Source: an uncultured Lachnospiraceae bacterium
GTDB taxonomy: Bacteria > Bacillota > Clostridia > Lachnospirales > Lachnospiraceae
Reading direction: 5' to 3'
DNA length: 11,873 nucleotides
Assembly: GCA_946639085.1 (NCBI GenBank)
Contig: CAMPBP010000015.1
Location: 1 to 11,873 of the forward strand
The notes beneath the pieces are model-generated. The model saw nothing but the letters and a program-made list of their open reading frames with translations. It did not search any database and was not told where the DNA came from. Position numbers and translations under genes: made by a program. Of the stretch, positions 1 to 6,872 are shown one piece after another. Position 1 is the first letter of the stretch. Each line of letters starts with the position of its first letter.

Positions 1-297
1 CTCCAGCTGCTCGTCGGAGTATTCCTGCGAAAGAGACCTTGAGATCATCTCAACGTATGCGTCTTCCTCTTCGGCTTTGGGCAGGATGCTTTTATAAAGC
101 GAATCGGTAAATGTCGATTCGTCATCACCGGCTATCATGGCATAGTATCTTTGGTATGTTCTGTCTTCTTCCGTTTTGTTGAGTTTATTGTTAAATGATA
201 TAAAGAACACCAAAAGAATTGCGGAAAGACCCGCAAGCAGTGTCGTTATCACGAGAATGATTATTGAATTCTTTGATAAGATAGGTTTCTTTGACAT
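1..297 (-). CDS. Membrane-anchored protein, N-terminal part, probable sugar-type periplasmic-binding-protein family (partial)
   Basis: The reading frame runs from ATG at 297 without a stop to base 1, giving 99 codons; the C-terminal part lies outside the window. The protein starts MSKKPILSKN, followed by one hydrophobic segment at about residues 11-34 and then a hydrophilic region. This suits an N-terminal membrane anchor with the rest outside the cell. The stretch around residues 48-99, including YYAMIAGDDESTFTDSLYK and then AYVEM, resembles the first beta-alpha unit of type-1 periplasmic sugar-binding proteins anchored by an N-terminal helix, as I remember them from Lachnospiraceae; I could not search this. 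There is no Shine-Dalgarno sequence before the ATG, and no other ATG, GTG or TTG is in frame upstream before a TAA at 322-324, so this start is nearly forced. The gene follows the terminator at 335-363 and has its own possible promoter. Being a gene is well supported; the family is tentative. Confidence 0.7.
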   Translation of the reverse strand, partial: MSKKPILSKNSIIILVITTLLAGLSAILLVFFISFNNKLNKTEEDRTYQRYYAMIAGDDESTFTDSLYKSILPKAEEEDAYVEMISRSLSQEYSDEQLE

Positions 298-303
298 ATT
301 ATT

Positions 304-333
304 ACTATATAATCTAAAGACTTATTTATGCAA
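304..333 (-). promoter_or_regulatory. Possible promoter of the left-edge gene, positioned for a leaderless transcript
   Basis: On the minus strand, TTGCAT (328-333) and TATAGT (304-309) are 18 bases apart; TATATA at 306-311 with 16 bases is an alternative -10. The -35 box starts directly after the T-tract of the preceding terminator. The expected transcription start lies about 7 bases past the -10, which is at or next to the A of the ATG at 297. The hexamers match the consensus only moderately. Confidence 0.4.
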
Positions 334-334
334 T

Positions 335-363
335 AAAAAATGGCGCATCGAATGATGCGCCAT
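335..363 (-). terminator. Intrinsic terminator of the carB unit
   Basis: A perfect 10-bp stem (340-349 with 354-363; ATGGCGCATC pairing with GATGCGCCAT) closes a 4-base loop. On the minus strand it is followed by a run of T (339-335). It lies 22 bases past the lipoprotein stop codon. The plus-strand side lacks a good T-run, so the signal points to leftward transcripts only. Confidence 0.9.
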
Positions 364-385
364 TGATCAACTTCTTGTAAAAGGA

Positions 386-787
386 TTATTCGGTAACCTT
401 AAAAAGCTCGTTTCCGTTTGCGTCATAATAAACGAAAGTGATGGAATCGGGTGTGATACCCGTACTCTTTGCCATCTCGTCCTTAGTTGAAGCGATGGTT
501 GAAGACCATGAATCGTCACTTTCAAGTGTAGCGGTAACCATGCTCAAAGTATCCTCATCGAATTCAGATGAATAGTAATACTTGTAGACGATGTCATTTC
601 CGGAAAACTCAATATCATAGTCGCTGTAGTAATCAGCGTATGTTGACATGATCTGTTCCTTAACCTGGTCAAGCTGTGTCTGAGCAGCCTTTGATGACAT
701 AATGCTCTCGATGGTACGTGTTCCGCAAGCGGTAAGTGATACCAATGCAAGTGCGATAGCCATAACTTTAATTAATGTTCTTTTCAT
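386..787 (-). CDS. Small secreted lipoprotein, DUF4854-like
   Basis: This 133-residue protein has a lipoprotein signal peptide: MKRTLIKVMA, a hydrophobic core, then lipobox LTAC with the lipidated Cys at residue 21. The mature part is small, acidic and rich in Ser, Tyr and Asp. It has a Tyr-rich strand (VYKYYYSSEFDEDTL) in the middle and ends in VYYDANGNELFKV. This layout resembles the small DUF4854-type lipoproteins of Clostridia, which have no known function; the match is from memory. The start is set by AGGAGG seven bases upstream. It is the last gene before the terminator at 335-363 and follows the membrane-protein gene after only 29 bases with no terminator between, so it is probably cotranscribed with carB and the SMR pair. 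It is expected on the outer face of the cytoplasmic membrane. Confidence 0.85.
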   Translation of the reverse strand: MKRTLIKVMAIALALVSLTACGTRTIESIMSSKAAQTQLDQVKEQIMSTYADYYSDYDIEFSGNDIVYKYYYSSEFDEDTLSMVTATLESDDSWSSTIASTKDEMAKSTGITPDSITFVYYDANGNELFKVTE

Positions 788-816
788 TTTTCTTCCTCCT
801 GATTTTAAACATCAAT

Positions 817-1164
817 CTAGATCATTCCTGCAGCGATCATAACTACGCCTGCTATGATCACAAACATACCCACTATCTTTCTTACGGTGATCTTTTCGTT
901 AAGAAGCTTTACCGACAAAAACATGGTAACGATGTAAGTAAGTGAGCCTAAAGGCATAACGATCGCATAAGGAAGATACTGAAGAAGAAAAATGCTGATA
1001 CTTGCCGATATTACATAAAGTATGCCGCCAAGATAAAAGTAAGGTGAAAGCAATATCTTCAATTTGCTTCCTTCCGCAGGCGAAGATTTCTTTAAAAAGT
1101 AGCTTGCGAAAGATGCGATAAATGCCATTGCGATAAGAGCGATTACAATAACGAGTTTATTCAT
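817..1164 (-). CDS. SMR/ArnE-like small membrane protein, second subunit of a pair
   Basis: The 115-residue protein consists almost wholly of four hydrophobic helices (about residues 4-24, 42-62, 66-86, 97-113). This fits the small multidrug resistance (SMR) part of the drug/metabolite transporter superfamily. Positive charges sit in loop 1 (K25, K26, K34, K36) and loop 3 (K86, K91, R95, K96), with little charge at either end, so the positive-inside rule puts both termini outside. The residue aligned with Glu14 of EmrE is Ala or Ser (residue 17 or 18), arguing against proton-driven drug export. The C-terminal helix (VGMFVIIAGVVMIAAG) closely matches that of the neighbour encoded just upstream. 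The two genes overlap by 8 bases; AGGAGG for this gene lies inside the upstream gene about 11 bases before its ATG. The pair probably forms a heterodimer. ArnE/ArnF-like lipid-sugar transfer is a plausible role but the substrate is unknown. Confidence 0.85.
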   Translation of the reverse strand: MNKLVIVIALIAMAFIASFASYFLKKSSPAEGSKLKILLSPYFYLGGILYVISASISIFLLQYLPYAIVMPLGSLTYIVTMFLSVKLLNEKITVRKIVGMFVIIAGVVMIAAGMI

Positions 1165-1543
1165 TCTTGCTGCTTCCTCCTATCAAAATGACACCTGCGA
1201 TGATGACAAATATGCCGATCACCATCAAAGGAGTGATGGGCTCGGTAAGAAATATCGCGGAAAGGATGAGGGCAAATACATAGCTCATGGAATTTATGGG
1301 CTGAAGTACCGATAACTCACCGCTTCCGAGAGCGATAGTCATCACAAGCGCACCCAGGGCATATACGATAAAGCCCGGGGCAACGCTTAAAACAAGTTTA
1401 ACTATTCCTTCGAAAGAAGAAATCTTTGTTCCTATATCACTGAAATCGGCGAACTTCCAAAGCAACTGTCCCACCGAAAGACTCAGCGCCGAAATAAGCA
1501 TTAATATAATGCCTTTTTTATTTCTTTTAAGAGATTCCAACAT
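1157..1543 (-). CDS. SMR/ArnE-like small membrane protein, first subunit of a pair
   Basis: This is a 128-residue four-helix protein (about residues 11-30, 48-71, 78-99, 104-122). The N-terminus is strongly basic (KRNKK at 6-10) and the C-terminus (SSKNE) hydrophilic, so both ends are predicted inside, opposite to the partner encoded next. Helix 1 ends SVGQLLWK and the third/fourth helix region reads GELSVLQP, then TEPITP and FVIIAGVILIGG. From memory these features resemble E. coli ArnE (SVAGQLCQK, HEPVSP), a subunit of the undecaprenyl-phosphate-aminoarabinose flippase, more than EmrE. The position equivalent to EmrE Glu14 is Leu22, so it is unlikely to be a classical drug/proton antiporter. 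The start has an AAGGAG-type site about ten bases upstream, and the gene begins 20 bases after the carB stop. The fold is secure; the transported substrate is not known. Confidence 0.85.
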   Translation of the reverse strand: MLESLKRNKKGIILMLISALSLSVGQLLWKFADFSDIGTKISSFEGIVKLVLSVAPGFIVYALGALVMTIALGSGELSVLQPINSMSYVFALILSAIFLTEPITPLMVIGIFVIIAGVILIGGSSKNE

Positions 1544-1563
1544 GTTAAGTTCTCTCCTTAAGA

Positions 1564-4500
1564 CTAGTGAATGGAAGCGTGAAGCTCCTGAAGAGATTTA
1601 AGTTCCGAAATCTCACCGTTCTTGATCGCCTTGATACCCAGTGCGGTAGCTTTTGCTGCTGCCATAGTGGTGATGTAAGGAACCTTGGCACGAATGGCTG
1701 CCTTACGGATGTAAGAGTCATCCTGCGCACCCTTCTTTCCTATGGGAGTATTTATTACCAATGAAACTTCCTTGTTGATGATAAAGTCGGAAACATCGGG
1801 ACGTCCTTCGTAAATCTTGTGAGCTTTCTTTACATTGTAACCTGCTTCTTTGATAAGCTCGTAAGTTCTTCCGGTTGCCACAAAGTCAAAGCCCGATTCG
1901 GCAAGTAACTTGATGATGTCAAGAAGTTCCGGCTTATCTCTGTCGTTTACGCTGACAAGAGCGGTGCCTTCCAAAGGAAGACAGGTCTGTGTAGCTTCCT
2001 GTGCTTTGTAGAATGCTTCGCCGAAGCTTTCGGAAATACCGAGAACCTCACCTGTCGAACGCATTTCGGGTCCGAGCACGGGATCGACTTCAGGGAACAT
2101 ATTGAAGGGGAATACCGCTTCTTTAACACCGTGATAAGGAATCTTTGACTGCTTAAGACCTGCTATGGGAGAAGGTCTTCCGGTGATCTCTCTTGTAGCG
2201 ATCTCGGTTGCAAGAGGTACCATGTGGATACCGCAAACCTTTGATACGAGGGGCACGGTACGTGATGCTCTGGGGTTGGCCTCGATCACATATACCTTTC
2301 CGTTCTCTATAGCGTACTGCATGTTCATAAGACCCTGAACGTGCATCTCTTCTGCGATCTTACGCGTATAATCTTCGATCGTGCGTAAGTTTTCTTCCGA
2401 AATGTTCATTGAAGGAATGATACAAGCGGAGTCACCGGAGTGGATACCTGCAAGCTCGATATGCTCCATAACAGCGGGAACGAATGCATGCTCGCCGTCG
2501 CAGATCGCATCTGCCTCACACTCCGTCGCATGACGAAGGAATCTGTCGATAAGTATCGGTCTGTCAGGTGTTACGCCGATAGCGGCTTTCATATATTCGG
2601 TAAGAGACTCGTCATCGTGTACGACTTCCATACCGCGTCCGCCCAGTACATATGAAGGACGAACCATTACGGGATAACCGATCTTGTTGGCTACTTCCAA
2701 AGCATCTTCAACGGTTACTGCCATTCCTGCTTCGGGCATAGGTATGCCGAGTTTATCCATCATTGCTCTGAACTGATCTCTGTCTTCGGCAAGATCGATG
2801 ACTTCGGGTGAAGTACCGAGTATCTTCACGCCGTTCTTTTTAAGCTCTGCTGCAAGGTTAAGAGGTGTCTGACCTCCGAACTGAGCAATGACTCCGACAG
2901 GATTCTCTTTCTTGTAGATGCTGAGTACATCTTCAAGAGTAAGAGGCTCGAAGTAAAGTTTGTCGGATGTATCGTAGTCTGTTGAAACGGTCTCGGGGTT
3001 ACAGTTAACGATGATCGTCTCGAATCCGAGTTTCTTAAGTGCAAGTGCAGCGTGTACCGAGCAGTAATCGAACTCGATACCCTGACCGATCCTGTTGGGA
3101 CCTCCGCCGAGGATCATGATCTTCTGGCGGTCGGTATCAACCTTGTTTCCGTCTTCGCAGTTATAACTCGAGTAATAGTATGCGCTGTCCTTTGTACCGC
3201 TTACGTGTACACCTTCCCACTGCTCTTCGCAGCCTATCTCAATACGTCTGTTTCTTATATCTTCTTCGGGTATCTCCAATATCTTTGCGAGATACTTGTC
3301 TGCAAATCCGTCTTTCTTTGCTTTGATGAGTACATCATCGGGAAGCATGCTTCCTTTATATTTTAGGATTGCTTCTTCTTCCTCAACGAGTTCCTTCATC
3401 TGCTCGAGGAAGTACATCTTTATCTTGGTAAGCTCGTAGATCTTGTTAAGATCCGCTCCCTTTCTTATAGCCTCGTACATAATGAACTGTCTCTGGCTTG
3501 TAGGGAAATTAAGAAGCTTCATAAGCTCGTCAAGAGACTTCTCGTGGAAATCAGCGGCAAAGCCGAGACCGTATCTTCCGATCTCCAGACTTCTGATAGC
3601 CTTCTGAAATGCTTCTTTGTAAGTTTTACCGATACTCATTACTTCGCCTACGGCGCGCATCTGAGTACCGAGTTTATCCTGAACGCCTTTGAATTTTTCA
3701 AATGCCCAGCGAGCAAATTTGATAACGACATAATCACCGTCGGGATAGTATTTATCGAGTGTTCCGTACTTTCCGCAAGGTATCTCGTCAAGCGTAAGAC
3801 CCGATGCGAGCATAGCGGATACGAGTGCGATCGGGAAACCGGTCGCCTTTGAAGCAAGTGCCGAAGAACGTGAAGTTCTCGGATTGATCTCGATAACAAC
3901 GATACGGCCCGTCTTGGGATCGTGACCGAACTGAACGTTCGTACCGCCGATAACTCCTACTTCATCTACAATCTTATAGGCCTGGCGCTGGAGTTCTTTT
4001 TGCACATCTTCGGAAATAGTAAGCATGGGAGCCGAGCAGAAGGAATCTCCTGTATGTACACCGAGTGGATCGATGTTTTCTATAAAACATACCGTTATCA
4101 TCTGACCCTTGGCGTCTCTTACGACTTCAAGTTCCAGTTCTTCCCATCCGAGGATCGATTCTTCTACCAAAACCTGTCCTACAAGCGAAGCCTTAAGACC
4201 TCTTTCGCAAACAGTTTTTAACTCTTCTTTATTGTAAACAAGACCGCCGCCTGCGCCGCCCATGGTGTAAGCGGGACGAAGAACAACGGGATATCCGAGT
4301 TTATCTGCAATGGCAAGGGCTTCGTCAACCGAGTATGAAACCTCACTTCTGGCCATCTCGATTCCGAGCTTGTTCATGGTGTTCTTAAATTCGATACGGT
4401 CTTCACCGCGTTCGATGGCGTCGATCTGAACACCGATGACCTTTACACCGTATTTATCAAGAATTCCTGCCGTCGAAAGTTCCGAGCAGAGGTTAAGTCC

Positions 4501-4782
4501 CGACTGTCCTCCGAGGTTGGGAAGTATTGCGTCGGGACGCTCTTTTGCGATAATCGCCTCAAGTCTCTTTACGTTTAACGGCTCAATATATGTAGCATCG
4601 GCAATGCCCGGGTCGGTCATGATCGTTGCGGGGTTCGAATTCACCAACACTATCTCATATCCGAGTTTTCTCAGTGCCTTACATGCCTGTGTACCCGAAT
4701 AATCGAACTCGCATGCCTGTCCGATGATGATGGGTCCGGAGCCTATGATCAGCACCTTTTTAATATCTTCTCTCTTTGCCAT
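1564..4782 (-). CDS. carB: Carbamoyl phosphate synthase large subunit
   Basis: At 1072 residues this is the usual CarB length (E. coli 1073). It makes carbamoyl phosphate from bicarbonate, two ATP and ammonia supplied by the CarA glutaminase, feeding pyrimidine and arginine synthesis in the cytoplasm. The two homologous ATP-grasp halves are both intact. The first opens with GSGPIIIGQACEFDYSGTQA (14-33) and has R129 in GEDR and R169 in RPAYTMGGAGGG, at the same numbers as the E. coli active-site arginines. The second opens with GGGPNRIGQGIEFDY and has RPSYVLGGRGMEVV. The C-terminal region (about 935-1072) is the MGS-like allosteric domain, ending LQELHASIH. AGGAGG lies 9 bases before the ATG. 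No carA is adjacent: the next gene upstream is rpe, behind a terminator, so carB starts its own unit, followed closely by the SMR pair. With only 67 bases upstream there is no room for a PyrR-type leader attenuator. Confidence 0.98.
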   Translation of the reverse strand: MAKREDIKKVLIIGSGPIIIGQACEFDYSGTQACKALRKLGYEIVLVNSNPATIMTDPGIADATYIEPLNVKRLEAIIAKERPDAILPNLGGQSGLNLCSELSTAGILDKYGVKVIGVQIDAIERGEDRIEFKNTMNKLGIEMARSEVSYSVDEALAIADKLGYPVVLRPAYTMGGAGGGLVYNKEELKTVCERGLKASLVGQVLVEESILGWEELELEVVRDAKGQMITVCFIENIDPLGVHTGDSFCSAPMLTISEDVQKELQRQAYKIVDEVGVIGGTNVQFGHDPKTGRIVVIEINPRTSRSSALASKATGFPIALVSAMLASGLTLDEIPCGKYGTLDKYYPDGDYVVIKFARWAFEKFKGVQDKLGTQMRAVGEVMSIGKTYKEAFQKAIRSLEIGRYGLGFAADFHEKSLDELMKLLNFPTSQRQFIMYEAIRKGADLNKIYELTKIKMYFLEQMKELVEEEEAILKYKGSMLPDDVLIKAKKDGFADKYLAKILEIPEEDIRNRRIEIGCEEQWEGVHVSGTKDSAYYYSSYNCEDGNKVDTDRQKIMILGGGPNRIGQGIEFDYCSVHAALALKKLGFETIIVNCNPETVSTDYDTSDKLYFEPLTLEDVLSIYKKENPVGVIAQFGGQTPLNLAAELKKNGVKILGTSPEVIDLAEDRDQFRAMMDKLGIPMPEAGMAVTVEDALEVANKIGYPVMVRPSYVLGGRGMEVVHDDESLTEYMKAAIGVTPDRPILIDRFLRHATECEADAICDGEHAFVPAVMEHIELAGIHSGDSACIIPSMNISEENLRTIEDYTRKIAEEMHVQGLMNMQYAIENGKVYVIEANPRASRTVPLVSKVCGIHMVPLATEIATREITGRPSPIAGLKQSKIPYHGVKEAVFPFNMFPEVDPVLGPEMRSTGEVLGISESFGEAFYKAQEATQTCLPLEGTALVSVNDRDKPELLDIIKLLAESGFDFVATGRTYELIKEAGYNVKKAHKIYEGRPDVSDFIINKEVSLVINTPIGKKGAQDDSYIRKAAIRAKVPYITTMAAAKATALGIKAIKNGEISELKSLQELHASIH

Positions 4783-4810
4783 TGCCTTATGCCTCCTAAA
4801 AATTTTTACT

Positions 4811-4840
4811 ATAATATCATAAAAAAAACCTCTTCATCAA
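4811..4840 (-). promoter_or_regulatory. Probable carB promoter, overlapping the rpe terminator
   Basis: On the minus strand TTGATG (4835-4840) and TATTAT (4811-4816) are separated by exactly 18 bases. The -35 box lies in the loop of the rpe terminator hairpin and the spacer contains its T-tract. The predicted start near 4804 leaves a leader of roughly 20 bases carrying the AGGAGG site at 4792-4797. A promoter must lie in this short gap if the terminator works, which supports the call although the -35 is imperfect. Confidence 0.5.
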
Positions 4841-4851
4841 TAGAGGTTTTT
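4821..4851 (-). terminator. Intrinsic terminator of rpe, overlapping its stop codon
   Basis: A perfect 10-bp stem (4824-4833 with 4842-4851; AAAAACCTCT pairing with AGAGGTTTTT) closes an 8-base loop. On the minus strand it ends in eight T residues. Its upstream arm includes two bases of the rpe TAA codon. The A-tract on the other arm means it could also act on the opposite strand, but no plus-strand gene is present. Confidence 0.85.
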
Positions 4852-5503
4852 AAATAAATGACTTACTTTTAAAATATTTAACATTATCGGAAATATTTCC
4901 CTTAAACACTGCTGAACCGGCAACGATAACATTGGCGCCGGCATTAAGAATGGTATCGATATTATCACGGGTAACTCCCCCGTCTATCTCAACATCCGTA
5001 TTAAGGGATAACTTTGTGATCTCATCACGAACCGCTTTGATCTTATCGAGTGTCTCGGGAATGAATTCCTGTCCGCCGAATCCGGGCTCAACTGTCATGA
5101 TAAGCACCATGTCCACTTTAGAAAGAAAAGGAAATACTTCACTCACGGGAGTGCCGGGCTTAATGGATAATCCGACTTTGCATCCCGCTTTCTTTATCGC
5201 TTCGATCGTTGCGTCAACATCTTCACACGCTTCCAAATGAACTGTAATGATATCGGCTCCGCATTTTTTGAATTCATCAATATAACGAATGGGATCTGTA
5301 ACCATTAAATGAACGTCGAAGACTTTATCCGTAACTTTACGAACAGATGAGATAAGGGGCATCCCGAAAGAAATGGAAGGAACGAACAAACCATCCATAA
5401 CATCGATATGGATGTAATCAGCGCCTGCGCGGTCTGCTTCTTTAATTTGTTCCCCAAGCACCGAGAAATCGGCTGCAAGGATTGACGGTGATAATATCAT
5501 CAT
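4850..5503 (-). CDS. rpe: Ribulose-phosphate 3-epimerase
   Basis: This 217-residue cytoplasmic TIM-barrel enzyme interconverts ribulose 5-phosphate and xylulose 5-phosphate in the non-oxidative pentose phosphate pathway. The family motifs are in order: SPSILAADF (5-13), HIDVMDG (32-38), FDVHLMV (62-68), VEPGFGGQ (about 139-146) and EIDGGV near residue 173. The His and Asp residues in these motifs (His32, Asp34, His65 and the Asp of DGG) match the known divalent-metal site. Two ATGs stand in tandem (5501-5503 and 5498-5500). The AAGGA site is only three bases from the first but six from the second, so translation may really begin at 5500. The gene lies between two terminators and looks monocistronic. 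The split transketolase of the same pathway lies about 5 kb upstream, in a separate transcription unit. Confidence 0.97.
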   Translation of the reverse strand: MMILSPSILAADFSVLGEQIKEADRAGADYIHIDVMDGLFVPSISFGMPLISSVRKVTDKVFDVHLMVTDPIRYIDEFKKCGADIITVHLEACEDVDATIEAIKKAGCKVGLSIKPGTPVSEVFPFLSKVDMVLIMTVEPGFGGQEFIPETLDKIKAVRDEITKLSLNTDVEIDGGVTRDNIDTILNAGANVIVAGSAVFKGNISDNVKYFKSKSFI

Positions 5504-5530
5504 ATTTCCTTCTTTTTCCAGACTACATAT

Positions 5531-5559
5531 AGATTAAATGAGACGGCTTCTTTTTTCAA
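5531..5559 (-). promoter_or_regulatory. Weak candidate promoter of rpe
   Basis: TTGAAA (5554-5559, minus strand) matches the -35 consensus at five of six positions. The hexamer 17 bases downstream is TAATCT (5531-5536), a poor -10; TTTAAT at 15 bases is an alternative. Something in the gap 5504-5570 should drive rpe, because a terminator precedes it, but the exact boxes are uncertain. Confidence 0.3.
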
Positions 5560-5570
5560 CATGGATTTCA

Positions 5571-5602
5571 TACAAAAAGAAACCGATATCTCGGTTTCTT
5601 TT
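5571..5602 (-). terminator. Intrinsic terminator of the regulator-ddh-glycosyltransferase-lysA unit
   Basis: A perfect 12-bp stem (5575-5586 with 5591-5602; AAAAGAAACCGA pairing with TCGGTTTCTTTT) closes the 4-base loop TATC (plus strand). The minus-strand side runs into a T-tract broken by one C (TTTCTTTTT). It starts 13 bases past the lysA stop codon. Confidence 0.85.
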
Positions 5603-5615
5603 GTAAATCTTTTGT

Positions 5616-6857
5616 TTACATAAGTCGAAAGAGGTCGTCATAGGTTTCTTTCTTCCGGATCACCTCAAGTTTTCCCGAAGATGTAACCAGTATTTCCGCC
5701 GGTCTGGGACGCGAATTGTAAGTAGAACACATACTGTAACCGTAAGCACCGGTATCGAGTATGCAAAGAAGATCGCCCTTCTTTACTTCGGGCAAAAGTC
5801 TGTCCTTTGCCAAAAGATCTCCCGACTCACAGATATTTCCGCACACGGTTATCTCTTTAAGGTCGTCTCTTGAAACAACCTTTCCGTCTCTTAACACTTC
5901 GATATCGTGCCATGAATCGTACATAGAGGGACGTACCAGCACATTCATGCCGCAGTCGCAGCCCGCAAAAGTTTTGCCGTTATTCTCTTTAACTGCGTGA
6001 ACCTTTGAAAGAATGACACTGCCCTCGGCAACACAATATCTTCCGGGTTCGGATTTAAACAACGGTGCCTTGCCGTATTCGGCGACAAATTTATCAAGTA
6101 TCGGCTCCAAAGCCTTTTTGAACTCTTCCATGGGATAAGGAATTTCATCGTCCAGTTTGTGATAAGGTATACCGTATCCTCCGCCGAAATCTATAAACTC
6201 AAGATCGTCAAAGCGTTTAGCTATCCTAAGCAGATTCGTAACCGCTTCAAGATAAGGCTCACACTTCATAAAGCCCGATCCGATATGCTGATTGATGCCC
6301 GCGATCTTAAGGTCGTATTTCTTTGCTGTCGCAAATATATCATCTATAAACTCTTCCGAAATGCCGAATTTCGTTTTCTTTCCACCGGTAACCACCTTTT
6401 CGTTGTGGCCGGCGCCGACACCCGGATTGATCCTGACCGCACATTTCCCGCCGCGGTTAAGCTCTCCGTACTGCTCAAGCTGAGAAAGCGAATCGAGACT
6501 TGTCATGATGTTTCGCTCGATGGCATACTGCATCTCTTCATCCGATACGTTGTTGGGCACAAAGAAAATGCGATCATACGGGAAGCCCGCTGCCTCGAGC
6601 ATCTTTATCTCGCCCACACTCATGGCGTCACAGTTGACACCTTCCTCAAGTGCCATCTTAAGAATGTGGATATTCGTGTTCGCTTTCACCGAATAATTGG
6701 CGGTATAAGGATACTTCGTGATAACCTTTGCCACCGCCTCCATATGTTTGCGAATGATATCCTCGTTGTAAACATATACGGGAGTGCCGTACTGCTTTGC
6801 TATTTCTTCGGGGTTGTTGCCCTTAAAAAAATCCACGTTATCAATATAAGAATTCAT
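5616..6857 (-). CDS. lysA: Diaminopimelate decarboxylase
   Basis: This 413-residue PLP enzyme of the alanine-racemase-like fold removes CO2 from meso-diaminopimelate to give L-lysine, the last step of lysine synthesis. Visible motifs: YSVKAN with the PLP-binding Lys58, HIGSG (191-195), GGGYGIPY (225-232) for the PLP phosphate, SEPGRY (269-274), CESGD (343-347) with the Cys-Glu pair contributed across the dimer, and GAYGYSMCSTYNSRPRP (370-386). The CESGD signature and the position in a ddh unit favour DAP decarboxylase over related ornithine or carboxynorspermidine decarboxylases. AGGAGG lies about six bases before the ATG. The start is 15 bases past the glycosyltransferase stop codon, so lysA is the last gene of that unit, ahead of the 5571-5602 terminator. 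Its substrate is also the substrate of the ddh product encoded two genes earlier. Confidence 0.96.
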   Translation of the reverse strand: MNSYIDNVDFFKGNNPEEIAKQYGTPVYVYNEDIIRKHMEAVAKVITKYPYTANYSVKANTNIHILKMALEEGVNCDAMSVGEIKMLEAAGFPYDRIFFVPNNVSDEEMQYAIERNIMTSLDSLSQLEQYGELNRGGKCAVRINPGVGAGHNEKVVTGGKKTKFGISEEFIDDIFATAKKYDLKIAGINQHIGSGFMKCEPYLEAVTNLLRIAKRFDDLEFIDFGGGYGIPYHKLDDEIPYPMEEFKKALEPILDKFVAEYGKAPLFKSEPGRYCVAEGSVILSKVHAVKENNGKTFAGCDCGMNVLVRPSMYDSWHDIEVLRDGKVVSRDDLKEITVCGNICESGDLLAKDRLLPEVKKGDLLCILDTGAYGYSMCSTYNSRPRPAEILVTSSGKLEVIRKKETYDDLFRLM

Positions 6858-6872
6858 ATTACCTCCTGCTGT

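Noticed and set aside
4783-4849. PyrR-binding leader or attenuator before carB
   Set aside because: The gap is 67 bases and its only hairpin is the rpe terminator, which lies upstream of the likely transcription start. No anti-terminator alternative is visible.
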